A stretch of DNA of 64,000 nt from Chitinophagales bacterium. GTDB taxonomy: Bacteria; Bacteroidota; Bacteroidia; Chitinophagales; JADIYW01. The notes under the pieces are model-generated. The model saw only the letters and a list, made by a program, of their open reading frames with translations. It did no database searches and was not told the origin of the DNA. The stretch spans positions 124,001 to 188,000 of the forward strand of contig JACJXT010000012.1 in NCBI GenBank assembly GCA_020636535.1, in the 5' to 3' direction. How positions within the stretch are numbered: the stretch's first letter is position 1; every line of letters starts with the position of its first letter. Positions 21,901 to 27,757 of this stretch are shown piece by piece. Position numbers and translations under genes: made by a program.

Positions 21901-22524
21901 ATCTTTAACGCCATCATTATCGTCATCTAAATCTATACTATTGATGATTCCGTCGCCATCAAAATCGCAAGAAGCACAAGTATCTGCCAATGTCCAAGCT
22001 AGATTGAAATTATAGTCGGGAAAATAAATAGGGTTTTTATGTTTCCCGACTTCCAGTGTCCAATCGCCATCTTTACCTGTAATATTTGTAGATGCTGCGA
22101 TGTTTATATTTAAGTTTTGTTCTAAATATGCTATTGCTTGTTTTCCTTTTTTTGCTTTGGCAAACTCACAACCGAAGATATTTAGCGTTTTAATATTGCT
22201 ATTTAATTTAGGTTTTATAAATGCTACTATTTGTTGTGCATTCATCCATTGATTATTAATAAACAACTCGCCTGATTTACCATGAGTAAATAAATAAAAA
22301 TCGTTGTTTTGCTTTACCAACTTTAATTGGTACAAAATTTGCTCTTTTGCATTTACTTCTTCATCGATATAGAAGTAATTAGCTTTAATGGTTTTGTTGT
22401 TACTGTTTTTTGATACAGTTTCTTTTTCAACCTCATTAGCATTAATTATATTTGTATTTGCTGCAAATAATAAGATAGCAACAATGTACAAATATGAGCT
22501 GTAGAATGCTTTCATATTCAACAT
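11833..22524 (-). CDS. 5' part of giant adhesin: DUF4347 head, TSP3/discoidin-like blocks, 51-aa repeats
   Basis: The open part is 3,563 aa. Residues 1-30 form a signal peptide (YLYIVAILLFAANT; M4 is an alternative start). Residues about 45-175 look like DUF4347: FTHGKSGEL with H81, IFGCEFAKAKKGKQA with C119, then GKDGDWTLE. From about 183 to 2545 there are eight blocks, each with calcium-binding thrombospondin-3 motifs (DxDGDGIPN, DSDGDGCPD). These alternate with discoidin-like domains starting FYTxxEA, in six blocks, or other beta domains, in two. Nine close and two diverged 51-aa repeats follow (CFGES...QGCDSIINxNLTVLPED), then two 182-aa Cys-rich units. The frame stops at 11833 only because of the scrambled array; originally it surely continued into the CHU_C-ending frame. 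Total span is 19.7 kb, about 6,580 codons. Confidence 0.85.
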   Translation of the reverse strand: MLNMKAFYSSYLYIVAILLFAANTNIINANEVEKETVSKNSNNKTIKANYFYIDEEVNAKEQILYQLKLVKQNNDFYLFTHGKSGELFINNQWMNAQQIVAFIKPKLNSNIKTLNIFGCEFAKAKKGKQAIAYLEQNLNINIAASTNITGKDGDWTLEVGKHKNPIYFPDYNFNLAWTLADTCASCDFDGDGIINSIDLDDDNDGVKDATESPSCFYTEAEVTQITSVTTQLISTASLTNLYDNNNTTYFNFTTNAQSVAGKEIFKWSYPFPIKACNFIFEMENSNSFLNHVLTVGVNTYVTLQGFNGTSWINLSDSVAYDRIATGSLEIFKVTKNADYYQQYRLLGNNGTVYSIGNIAEINTTICAFIPEYYPKNPCIADMDNDGFPNQFDLDSDGDGCPDVFEASVTGSIYTIDTIAGPYGVNGLANSIENKDTATARTTYLSTYDEYALDSTNSRCLDTDGDGILDIYDIDDDNDGVLDIDEQATCPTTAPDGKTNYQYWDYWTSIGWHDMIPISGVGGPYTLNIWPDVDEYGLPTNNLTPTTTGTVNGINGPAGTDFLQNIDVLRWQGWIHFPPELYGQTITIRTSNFVAGNVGAGAWVISTDENPYNWIDPTTSTGVPLLDMNNTTGFYNPVQGWNQPPFGFTDYPRYEGLSGAQSPANGGDGAIIPAPRNQPTAFHATITVSPDGHYFSNWQVDPVNQWAPHYMEYSTDGGTNWAPIPNTFYNSTAPCTVTDIDTDGDGIPNRLDLDSDNDGCFDSYESGSVTNANDSIVAAPYGNNGYGLSVETNDSFNASSNYIPTYYYAVDSTLSICIDSDGDGIPDLLDIDDDNDGIFDAVESPFCYYTKNEISTGDRTSILNITSDLDLVSGVTLNMSIDGIYPTSNTSFTGAQPAANQTIYQVEFPIPVEIKAISFIYDNTFKVLTAGSSLVLQGSSTGASWTNLSGTLTSFDSMKVTQNAGKYKFYRLYGLSGTTATNSRFEAEFNLPSSFGASTYQKPNCFFDIDGDGVPNQLDLDSDGDGCPDAIEASVVGTLLSGNVVNGDSTTVIAGAIAQGDYGNNGYANSIEVSDAYNTTTIFPFITYYYAASKSINICADSDNDGIKDYVQDLDDDNDGIKDATESPSCFYSSLAEVTEEFSITTDMAPFNSVSVITKLIDNDSVTAGYRFLAGQSLAGQDIFNWTYNLPLKVCQFRFKMSSTTSFVNNPSTVVLQAFDGSSWYNLTDTITMDAVATASQEIFTVTKNSNYYQQYRLLGISGTGNVNGTTNELFVTLCDSFVPEYYPRAETCLEDTDGDGIPNHLDLDSDGDGCPDATEASVSGNLVSGGVINFDGTTYTYIITDGAIAEGPYGNNGLANAVETNDSATANTTYSSTYSPIALSTTLNACADTDNDGIPDLIDIDDDNDGILDAVESPSCYYTETEAKVITAVKSDFSWNGTNSLDRTYDGNNTTYGQITDLSGTSIANKTLVDVQLAAPVPLGNVQIEVGGVAISQNISSTFYLEAWNGNSWDTLSAPQALNTINTTYTFTKTISTAGVYYSRYRIVGSAGGTSLVNGRLEEIYINPNKYSASYNPKPTCTNDTDGDGILNHLDLDSDGDGCYDSYEASVTGATKNASATDSIAPGPYNGNGFADALQAVADTNTYKDIYKYIYASSNVLNICADTDNDGIPDLIDIDDDNDGILDAVESPGCFYTFNEAKSLKSVSTQLTYPSTDNINTLIDGQISGGGFNFDNGQDKTNKTIFEFESNAPVTMSSFEITLAAAANLFSSTAASIQLQAWNGTAWVNLTAQLNPQSPILRTGSVYTIPVTQDSGSYTKYRLQGLAGTMLSTGVEEISIIANSSTYSPSANPKPNCSDDFDGDGIPNHLDLDSDGDGCPDATEASVSGNLLSGTIVNYDGSNYTSTVVDGAIVEGDYGNNGLANNIETNDSTTAQTTYTSTYNPIALSTNLNACADTDNDGIPDLIDIDDDNDGILDAVESPDCFYSATEILIPTNISTDYAFDATDSLIMLIDGQETGASLANSFNFTASQALTAGSELFTVEFAYPIVLSNIDFVGRVTSNTSATARLYGSNDGSTWVSLSTADVNIGDGAYNPENFPTTNTTAYKYYSIKIVNGAGTTLATNVYTFPELHFTLSSLVAYGSSANPKQTCSDDFDGDGIPNHLDLDSDGDKCPDTYEANVTGSIASVDTVAGPYGNNGLADSIETNDNSNAQVTYSSTYNAYALDSTLSLCIDTDGDGIPDLIDIDDDNDGILDIDENVPCFINSILPATFTVSSVTTGATGVATGTFSYNDGAGISGNGTWQLNYSRGPNGTGTLDGVVASSSGRVAVQTNGTTHDDVFDFQITSHTETGTITGNDFGVTVYGSSANYNPISIYDYYILNYDGVFNDPQSEITNYNTGDFYSALDTFFQGVDENNGSLAWSVTSIVPNVNKLHLEAFAGNVLEAFGFSFNIIDYDCSAQDYDGDGIPNYLDLDSDGDGCPDSYEAGVTGATKNGSSTDSIVNGPYGTNGLANSIETNDSINATVTYTSTYLNLALDSTINACCSDISNNIINAVNQMCFGSTTDSIFGTVPTITPADDSIYIWQSSTDSITWTTISGATTQNYGLSTATTDLWYRRIVGTDTLGCSSDTSNAVYVIVNYADTIKDTQTICFGDSVIVGTSIYTTTGNYTDTLINAQGCDSIINTNLTVLAEDVRTKDTTVCFGESVTVGANTYTITGNYTDTLINAQGCDSIINTNLTVLPEDVRTKDTIVCFGESVTVGANTYTTTGNYTDTLINAQGCDSIINTNLTVLPEDVRTKDTTVCFGESVTVGANTYTTTGNYTDTLINAQGCDSIINTNLTVLPEDVRTKDTTVCFGESVTVGANTYTTTGNYTDTLINAQGCDSIINLNLTVLAEDVRTKDTTVCFGESVTVGANTYTTTGNYTDTLINAQGCDSIINLNLTVLPEDVRTKDTTVCFGESVTVGANTYTTTGNYTDTLINAQGCDSIINLNLTVLPEDVRTKDTTVCFGESITVGANTYTTTGNYTDTLINAQGCDSIINLNLTVLPEDVRIKDTTVCFGESVTVGANTYTTTGNYTDTLTNAQGCDSIINTNLTVRPLDTITRDIQICLNDSIVVCGNVYKTSGTYIDTCTSVNGCDSIITTILTSSTIISKVQNVILCLGDSLVMCSGNVYKTAGVYQDTCMAAAGCDSVITTTVTLSISLCADSTPTLPVCDTCTKTLCLDTIFDNVEGIWTLCDGSQTATSGLGSYSIDSTTGCITYTSNGIIGRDTLCVVICDSIYNFCDTVPVVIQIIPTVDVVEDTISIGTTDSICVQIEAGMSADNVQIVYCDGTIDNITTPTTNINGNCINVTYTGTNIGQDKFCVVVCDNDLGICDTTEVIITVLPQDSTPILPVCDTCTETLCLDTIFNITPGHWTLCDGSQTATSGLGTYSIDSTTGCITYTSNGIIGKDTLCIIVCDTINNICDSVPVVIQITPTVDVVEDTISIGTTDSICVQIEAGMSADNVQIVYCDGTIDNITTPTTNINGNCINVTYTGTNIGEDQYVSVVLCDTLDTRHM
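12915..14600 (-). repeat. array of 153-bp (51-aa) repeats in the adhesin
   Basis: Nine close copies encode CFGESVTVGANTYTTTGNYT...DTLINAQGCDSIINxNLTVLPEDVRTKD. The first reads CFGDS and has other changes; two diverged copies (CLNDS, CLGDS) follow. Copies differ by a few third-position changes and by T/L at one site (NTNLTV or NLNLTV), which falls into blocks consistent with stepwise duplication. Each copy has two cysteines. It resembles SprB-like repeats of Bacteroidota adhesins. Confidence 0.8.
14880..21990 (-). repeat. eight thrombospondin-3 / beta-domain blocks in the adhesin
   Basis: Recurrent motifs DxDDDNDGIxDAVESP, DGDGIPNHLDLDSDGDGCPD and YGNNGLANxIETND mark block boundaries of roughly 250-300 residues. 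The blocks are diverged at DNA level, unlike the two arrays downstream, so this part is older. TSP3 repeats bind calcium and stiffen extracellular stalks (family knowledge). Six inserts look discoidin-like, with conserved YYxQYRLxGxxG-type endings; two inserts differ. Confidence 0.75.
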
Positions 22525-23176
22525 TTTAATTATTTTTTAATATGTTGCTAAACGAAAATGAGTTTAGCTAGTAGTCTGATGCAAAGATAACAATAATTTA
22601 CAAAAAAGTAGTTACTTTTTACACTTTTTAGTAAAATCATTATAAATGGTTATTCTAATTTATACAAAACCCATTAGAAACATTCTTATTATAATTTTAT
22701 CAAACTACTTATTATCTTTATTTGTAAAGTAAGAGAATAGGAGAATTAAGAAATCTGAAGAATGATATTAAATGACTTTTATACACTTAGTCATAATTTC
22801 AGTTTTTAATTAAAGATTTGACTTTATTTTCTTGCATTTTTAAGTATTATTTGTCAATAATTAAAATTAATGCAAGCTAAGTGTCTAATCTAAAAATTGT
22901 TCACTTCTCTTAAATCTACTTACTTTACAATAGGATACTTATGTTTGTAGTCTTGTTTCTTGATGTAAAACTATTAATTAAGCACCTGTTGTCTTATTTC
23001 AGTTTTAGCAAAAATATTATGTCCGAATTAGTAAATCTTGCTATATGAATTTTCGACTTAATATTGTTTTTACTTTATTTTAACGCTGTTAAGCTTATTC
23101 TTTAAGCAATTGTATCTTCTTAGTGAAAAAGTTATTAAACGCTAATAACTACTGTTACATAACAAGGTATTTTTTT
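22525..23176. other. 652-bp AT-rich non-coding gap
   Basis: The gap lies between the helical-repeat gene and the adhesin, both on the minus strand. Apart from the -7 element at 22582-22589 and a short 6-bp hairpin (23131-23149), I see no gene, tRNA or strong terminator. Its length suggests the adhesin is transcribed independently and possibly regulated. Confidence 0.6.
22582..22589 (-). promoter_or_regulatory. -7 element (TATCTTTG) for the adhesin operon
   Basis: The minus strand reads TATCTTTG followed by C, an exact match to the Bacteroidota -7 consensus TAnnTTTG, about 58 bases before the adhesin start. No clear -33 TTTG lies at the usual distance. It is probably the single promoter of the adhesin-PorP/SprF-PD40 operon. 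Confidence 0.55.
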
Positions 23177-24655
23177 TTATTGTTTTTGAGTATTATTATG
23201 CTGATGCATTAGATTTATAGCACTTAGTAAGTTTTCGTAGTGTATAATTTCTGCATCTAACAATATATCTTCATTTGGATCTTTAATGTTTAAGAATGGG
23301 TTTATTTGAGATTCAAAGTTGTTTTTTTCTAACTTAATTAATGCATTAATTAATACTTTATTTCTTGCGTGTTTTTTGGTTTTAAAATACCTAGAACTAT
23401 ATACTCTAAGCGTGCCAATAGTTTGACTTGCTTCATCTAGTTTTTGTTTGTTTATAAAATACATTATTTTAAGTAGTATAAGTGAAAAATTAAATCCGCT
23501 TTTATCATGAAAAACGGTAGGACAATCGTTGATTAATGTATAGATGTTATTGGCAAACTCTGTATTGTCTATTATAGATTGATAGAGTTGCAAGCTATAA
23601 TTATAAATTTGCCATACTTCTTTATATTTAGATGGTAGTGAGTTATATAAGTTATGTCCTACAACTCCATTATATATATGTTTGGCTAATTTAAATTCTT
23701 TATTATTGAGTGCTATTTTAAATCTAATTTCGTTTGCCATAAACCAATTCAGTCCAAACATTTTGTCTTTTATCTGCTCAATTAAGATTTCACAATTGTA
23801 AAAATCTCGTTGCTGGTATTTCATTCTAATTATAAAATAATTGACCAAAGAGGTATAAGATTGCTTGATTAGAAAATCTCTTTTAGACAATAAATTAAGT
23901 ACATTATGACAGTTATTAATTCCACTATCATAATTTAATGAAAGTTCATCTAACAAAATCATGGTCATATAGGCATATATTTTTGTTAACTCTGACTCAC
24001 TATTTTTTATTACTGTATCTACTTCTGCTTGCTTTTTTTGAATTAACTTAGTATTGGGTTTATCATCTGATGTTAAGATGTTAACTTCATTAAACAGTAT
24101 AAATGCTAAGTTTTCTTCTTTTGTAAGATTTGAATATTTGATATATTTTTCTTTCTCTTTTTGTACTTGATTGTAGTTTGCCTCTAGTGTATAATAGTTG
24201 ATTAGTTTATTAGAATATTCTGCTAATATATTATAAAATTTATACTTTTTAGCAATATTATAATTATCTGTAATTATTTTATGTACTAAACTATTGTTTC
24301 CGCCAAATTTTTGAATGATGTCTACTTCATATATAGATTTAATTCCTTCAAAATAATCTTTCTGAATTTTGGTATTATATTCCTTGTTAGATAAATCAAG
24401 GAAAAAAAGTGTATTTAAAATTCTCTTTTTAAATCTATATTTAAATTGTCTGTAATTATTTAAACTAGTTTCTGAATCATCTCCATATAAAAAAACAACA
24501 GCATCATTATCATCTTTAATCAAATCTTCTAGTATTCCATGATAGAATTTGCTATAAAGACTATCTTTATTAGACAATAGTGTTTTATCTAAAATTTCTA
24601 TGTTTTGAAGTTTCTTTTTACTTATAACTTTTAACAAATCAATAAAAAAGTCCAT
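23177..24655 (-). CDS. helical-repeat (TPR-like) protein of unknown function
   Basis: I do not recognise this 492-aa protein. It lacks a signal peptide and transmembrane segments, is rich in Asn, Lys, Leu and Tyr, and reads as consecutive amphipathic helix pairs (such as NYNQVQKEKEKYIKYSNLTKEENLAFILFNEVN and later pairs ending at KTKKHARNKVLINALIK). This suggests a cytoplasmic TPR-like solenoid. It ends in a polar tail (MHQHNNTQKQ). No enzyme motif is visible. It stands alone between a terminator-bounded T9SS gene and the adhesin promoter region, on the same strand as both. A role with the adhesin is possible but unsupported. Confidence 0.7.
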   Translation of the reverse strand: MDFFIDLLKVISKKKLQNIEILDKTLLSNKDSLYSKFYHGILEDLIKDDNDAVVFLYGDDSETSLNNYRQFKYRFKKRILNTLFFLDLSNKEYNTKIQKDYFEGIKSIYEVDIIQKFGGNNSLVHKIITDNYNIAKKYKFYNILAEYSNKLINYYTLEANYNQVQKEKEKYIKYSNLTKEENLAFILFNEVNILTSDDKPNTKLIQKKQAEVDTVIKNSESELTKIYAYMTMILLDELSLNYDSGINNCHNVLNLLSKRDFLIKQSYTSLVNYFIIRMKYQQRDFYNCEILIEQIKDKMFGLNWFMANEIRFKIALNNKEFKLAKHIYNGVVGHNLYNSLPSKYKEVWQIYNYSLQLYQSIIDNTEFANNIYTLINDCPTVFHDKSGFNFSLILLKIMYFINKQKLDEASQTIGTLRVYSSRYFKTKKHARNKVLINALIKLEKNNFESQINPFLNIKDPNEDILLDAEIIHYENLLSAINLMHQHNNTQKQ

Positions 24656-24823
24656 AATTTCTTTTGTGTTTGGGTTTTAATTTCTTGTTCGATTAAAATC
24701 GACTGCAATGCTAGTAATATTTTATAACAATCTGAAATCAAAAAAAGTTATAATATATCATAGCTTTGCATCAAGAGTTCTTTACACAAAGATTCAATTT
24801 CTGAATTTTTTTATTCTGTTAGA

Positions 24824-24864
24824 AAGAGCAACTTTTATTACTACTAACTATAAAAGTTGCTCTT
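24824..24864 (-). terminator. terminator of the small T9SS type A gene
   Basis: AAGAGCAACTTTTAT at 24824-24838 pairs perfectly over 15 bp with 24850-24864, around an 11-base loop. It begins directly after the stop codon of the minus-strand gene ending at 24866. The following run (TTTCT) is modest, but the stem is strong. Confidence 0.7.
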
Positions 24865-24865
24865 A

Positions 24866-25363
24866 TTATTTTATTTTCAGCACTTTATAAGTGCCTACAT
24901 ATTTATCTTGACCAATATTTACATCTAATTTTAAAAAATAATTGCCTGCTGCTAACTGTTGCACATTAATTTTTTCTACGCTTCCTTTATCTATAATTAT
25001 TGGCTGATGACTCAATACTTCTGCTCCTTTTTCATCTACTAAACTGTAAATTATTGTTGCTTTACTGAAATTGTTTTTAAGATTTATTTCAAACTCACTT
25101 GGATTAGGAAATACTAAAAAATCGTTTATGGTTAATAAATTATCTTTTATTGATGTTGTTAACTGACTTGGCTGCAACAGTCCTTGTGTTATTATTAGTG
25201 TAGCACTTGTTCCTGTTTCAATTATTGTTTCACCTACATTATATTCATATTGTGTTGAACCAATAACAGCACTTCCACCAGCTGAATTAATAACTTGTTG
25301 TCCTAATACTACATTAATTACACTAATTAGTAGTACCATTATGAGTACTTTAATATTCTGCAT
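24866..25363 (-). CDS. small secreted protein with T9SS type A sorting domain
   Basis: This 165-aa protein has a signal peptide (VLIMVLLISVINVVLGQQ). A short beta domain follows (VINSAGGSAVIGSTQYEYNV..GE) that is common before sorting tails. From about residue 80 there is a Por secretion-system C-terminal domain: FLVFPNPSEFEINL, later QLAAGNYFLKLDV, ending YKVLKIK. The type A tail directs export through T9SS and is normally cleaved on secretion. The mature part is under 60 residues, so the protein is little more than a secreted tag. The function is unknown. A -7 element lies only four bases before the start, so M9 (25339) is an alternative start. Confidence 0.85.
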   Translation of the reverse strand: MQNIKVLIMVLLISVINVVLGQQVINSAGGSAVIGSTQYEYNVGETIIETGTSATLIITQGLLQPSQLTTSIKDNLLTINDFLVFPNPSEFEINLKNNFSKATIIYSLVDEKGAEVLSHQPIIIDKGSVEKINVQQLAAGNYFLKLDVNIGQDKYVGTYKVLKIK

Positions 25364-25367
25364 AATG

Positions 25368-25375
25368 CAAATTTA
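25368..25375 (-). promoter_or_regulatory. -7 element (TAAATTTG) abutting the start of the T9SS type A gene
   Basis: An exact TAnnTTTG match on the minus strand ends four bases before the assigned ATG. If used, the transcript would be leaderless or the true start would be further downstream. Confidence 0.4.
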
Positions 25376-25397
25376 TTTAAAAAATCTGAAAACTATT

Positions 25398-26201
25398 CTA
25401 AAAAAGCAATACTTCCATTTCATTTTTCAGCTGAAGTGCTGCTTCTCTTGCTTTTTCTGCAAAGTCTTTTCCGTTAGAAGCATAAATAATACTTCGAGTA
25501 GCATTTATCAACAAACCAACATCTTTTGTTTTACCATTAGCAATAACGGCTTGTAAATCGCCACCTTGAGCACCAATTCCTGGAACTAACAAAAAATTAT
25601 CTGGACATATTTTACGAATAGTTTTAAAATAGTCTTCTTTGGTTGCTCCAACCACAAACATTGTGTTTTCTTTAGTGCCAATAGCTAAACTCTTTTGTAT
25701 TACTGTTTGATAAAGTGGAATTCCATTTTCTTCTACGAATTGAAAATCTTTGGCACCATTATTGGAAGTTAGTGCTAAAACAATGACCCATTTATTTTTG
25801 TACGCTAAGAATGGTGCAATAGTATCTAATCCCATGTATGGCGAAAGTGTAATAGCATCGAAGTTCATTGTTTCAAAAAATGCCTTGGCATATTGTTGTG
25901 CTGTATTACCAATATCGCCTCGTTTGGCATCTGCAATTTTAAATAGATTATTAGGAATATATTGTGCTGTTGTTGCTAATGCTTGCCAACCTTTTGCACC
26001 ATAGCTTTCATAAAATGCAATATTGGGTTTGTAGGCAACACATAAATCGTGCGTAGCATCAATAATGGCTTTATTAAATTCTAAAATTGGATTGTTGTAT
26101 TGTAAAAGGTGTGGTGGAATTTTATCTAAATCGGTATCTAAACCAATGCATAAACAAGATTTTTTTGTTTGAATCTGTTCTACTAATTGATGATAAGTCA
26201 T
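25398..26201 (-). CDS. pyrF: orotidine-5'-phosphate decarboxylase
   Basis: The 267-aa protein converts OMP to UMP, the last step of pyrimidine synthesis. The (beta/alpha)8-barrel landmarks are clear. CIGLDTDLDKIP lies near the N-terminus, followed by YKPNIAFYESYG and the catalytic DAKRGDIGNT with D91-K93-D96. LVPGIGAQGG and the phosphate-binding ATRSIIYAS lie near the C-terminus. The AKRGDI form marks the longer subfamily 2 enzyme found in Bacteroidota and mycobacteria. It follows the NifU-like gene by five bases, so it is cotranscribed with mrp and that gene. Confidence 0.95.
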   Translation of the reverse strand: MTYHQLVEQIQTKKSCLCIGLDTDLDKIPPHLLQYNNPILEFNKAIIDATHDLCVAYKPNIAFYESYGAKGWQALATTAQYIPNNLFKIADAKRGDIGNTAQQYAKAFFETMNFDAITLSPYMGLDTIAPFLAYKNKWVIVLALTSNNGAKDFQFVEENGIPLYQTVIQKSLAIGTKENTMFVVGATKEDYFKTIRKICPDNFLLVPGIGAQGGDLQAVIANGKTKDVGLLINATRSIIYASNGKDFAEKAREAALQLKNEMEVLLF

Positions 26202-26206
26202 ATTAT

Positions 26207-26443
26207 TTAGTTAATAGCTACTACTGCTTTTATTTCTGGCACCGATGTTATAACTGTACTTTCTACACCAGCTTTCATGGTAGACATACTCATTTTACAA
26301 GTTTCGCAAGCTCCAATCAATTTTACTTTTACAATTAAATCATCGGTAATATCAATCAACTCAATATCGCCACCATCTGATTGTAAAAACGGACGAATAT
26401 TGTTGAGTGCATCTTCTACCTTATGTTTTAAATCTATTTCCAC
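26207..26443 (-). CDS. NifU-like C-terminal domain protein, iron-sulfur scaffold/carrier
   Basis: This 78-aa protein consists only of the NifU C-terminal domain. It contains the pattern VEDALNNIRPFLQSDGGDIEL, whose core (RPFLQSDGGDIEL) is diagnostic. The cluster-binding pair C46-x-x-C49 sits in GACETCKMS. Such proteins hold or transfer Fe-S clusters. It lies 12 bases after the mrp gene, which encodes another Fe-S carrier ATPase, so the pair probably forms an Fe-S delivery module. Confidence 0.9.
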   Translation of the reverse strand: MEIDLKHKVEDALNNIRPFLQSDGGDIELIDITDDLIVKVKLIGACETCKMSMSTMKAGVESTVITSVPEIKAVVAIN

Positions 26444-26455
26444 GCTACAAAAGTA

Positions 26456-27532
26456 CTAAGTTGTTACGAAATTTGCATTATGTATAGCAATTTGTTGTGC
26501 TACACTTTGTGCTAAATCGCCAAATGCTTTAGCTGCTGGATTAGAAAATTGCAATGCCGCAGGTTTTCCTAAATCGCCACCTTCTCTAATTACTTGTTCT
26601 ATTGGCAACTCTCCTAAGAAAGGAATTTCAAATTGTTGAGCAATCAATCTGCCACCACCTTTTCCAAAAATGTAATACTTTTTTTCTGGCATATCTGGCG
26701 GAATAAAGTAAGCCATATTTTCTACTACACCTAAAATTGGAATTTTTATTTGGTCTAACTGATAAAAAGCCACTGCTTTCCTTGCATCGGCTAAGGCAAC
26801 TTCTTGTGGTGTAGTAACAATTACAGCACCAGTAATTGGAAATGATTGTGCTAAAGTTAAATGAATATCTCCTGTTCCTGGTGGTAAATCTAAAATCAAA
26901 TAATCAAGTTCGTCCCATAGTACATCTGTCATAATTTGTCGTAGTGCAGATGTAGCCATTGGTCCACGCCAAGCAACTGGTTGTTTTTCACTAATTAATA
27001 ATCCAATAGACATTACTTTCATGCCTAAATAATCTACAGGAACAATTTTACTTTTATCGTCTATTTTTTGCAAACCAGGTTTTTGTCCATGTATTCCTAA
27101 CATTGTAGGAATAGAAGGTCCATAAATATCTGCATCTACTAAACCAACACTAGCACCACTATTAGACAATGCCAATGCTAAGTTTACTGCTACGGTAGAT
27201 TTTCCTACGCCACCTTTTCCTGAAGAAATAACTACAATATTTTTTACATTAGGCAGTATGTCTTTTTTATCTCGAAGTGTAGTAACTCTCGAAGTAAAGT
27301 TAATGGTTACTTTAGCTGTATTAGAAACCATTTGAGCAATTGCATTTCTACAATCTTGTTCTATTTGGTCTTTTAACGGACAAGCTGGCGTGGTTAATTC
27401 TACTGTAAATGAAATATTATTATCATCAAATGTAATGTCTTTTATCATTCCTAAAGACACTAAGTCTTTTTTAAAATCTGGATCTTCTACTTGTGATAAA
27501 GCTGCTATAATTTGCTCTTTGGTAATACTCAT
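26456..27532 (-). CDS. Mrp/ApbC-family Fe-S carrier P-loop ATPase
   Basis: The 358-aa protein has an N-terminal MIP18/DUF59 domain (about residues 1-90, with EDPDFKKDLVSLGMI and TPACPLKDQIEQDC). A deviant Walker A P-loop follows (SSGKGGVGKSTVAVNLA), then DADIYGPSIPTMLG and LDLPPGTGDIHLTL. These are hallmarks of the Mrp/NBP35 family, which loads Fe-S clusters on apoproteins. The usual Mrp CxxC near residue 280 is not evident (VENMAYFIPPDMPEKKYYIFG lacks it). Many Bacteroidota copies read this way to my recollection, but the absence may matter for cluster binding. It is first in the operon with the NifU-like gene and pyrF. Confidence 0.92.
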   Translation of the reverse strand: MSITKEQIIAALSQVEDPDFKKDLVSLGMIKDITFDDNNISFTVELTTPACPLKDQIEQDCRNAIAQMVSNTAKVTINFTSRVTTLRDKKDILPNVKNIVVISSGKGGVGKSTVAVNLALALSNSGASVGLVDADIYGPSIPTMLGIHGQKPGLQKIDDKSKIVPVDYLGMKVMSIGLLISEKQPVAWRGPMATSALRQIMTDVLWDELDYLILDLPPGTGDIHLTLAQSFPITGAVIVTTPQEVALADARKAVAFYQLDQIKIPILGVVENMAYFIPPDMPEKKYYIFGKGGGRLIAQQFEIPFLGELPIEQVIREGGDLGKPAALQFSNPAAKAFGDLAQSVAQQIAIHNANFVTT

Positions 27533-27544
27533 AACTATCTACAA

Positions 27545-27552
27545 CAAAGGTA
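27545..27552 (-). promoter_or_regulatory. -7 element (TACCTTTG) for the mrp operon
   Basis: This exact TAnnTTTG match on the minus strand ends 12 bases before the mrp start, giving a very short leader. No -33 element is obvious at the standard distance. Confidence 0.5.
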
Positions 27553-27757
27553 TAACTTTTTAGATGATTATCTTGTTTCAAGAGAACATCTATCAAAATA
27601 TCAAATGCAATTAACATTAGCACAATAATTTCGTTTTATTGTGCTAATTATTACCATTTTAGAAACAATAGTTTGATTTCGGTTATAAGCTCATTTATAG
27701 AAATGAAAAATGGTTTTGTATATTTAGTGTCTATATGACTTAACTTCAAACTAACTA

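Noticed and set aside
22525..23176. tRNA or riboswitch in the long gap before the adhesin
   Set aside because: I found no cloverleaf-like arms or conserved aptamer sequence; the region is plain AT-rich DNA with one -7 element.
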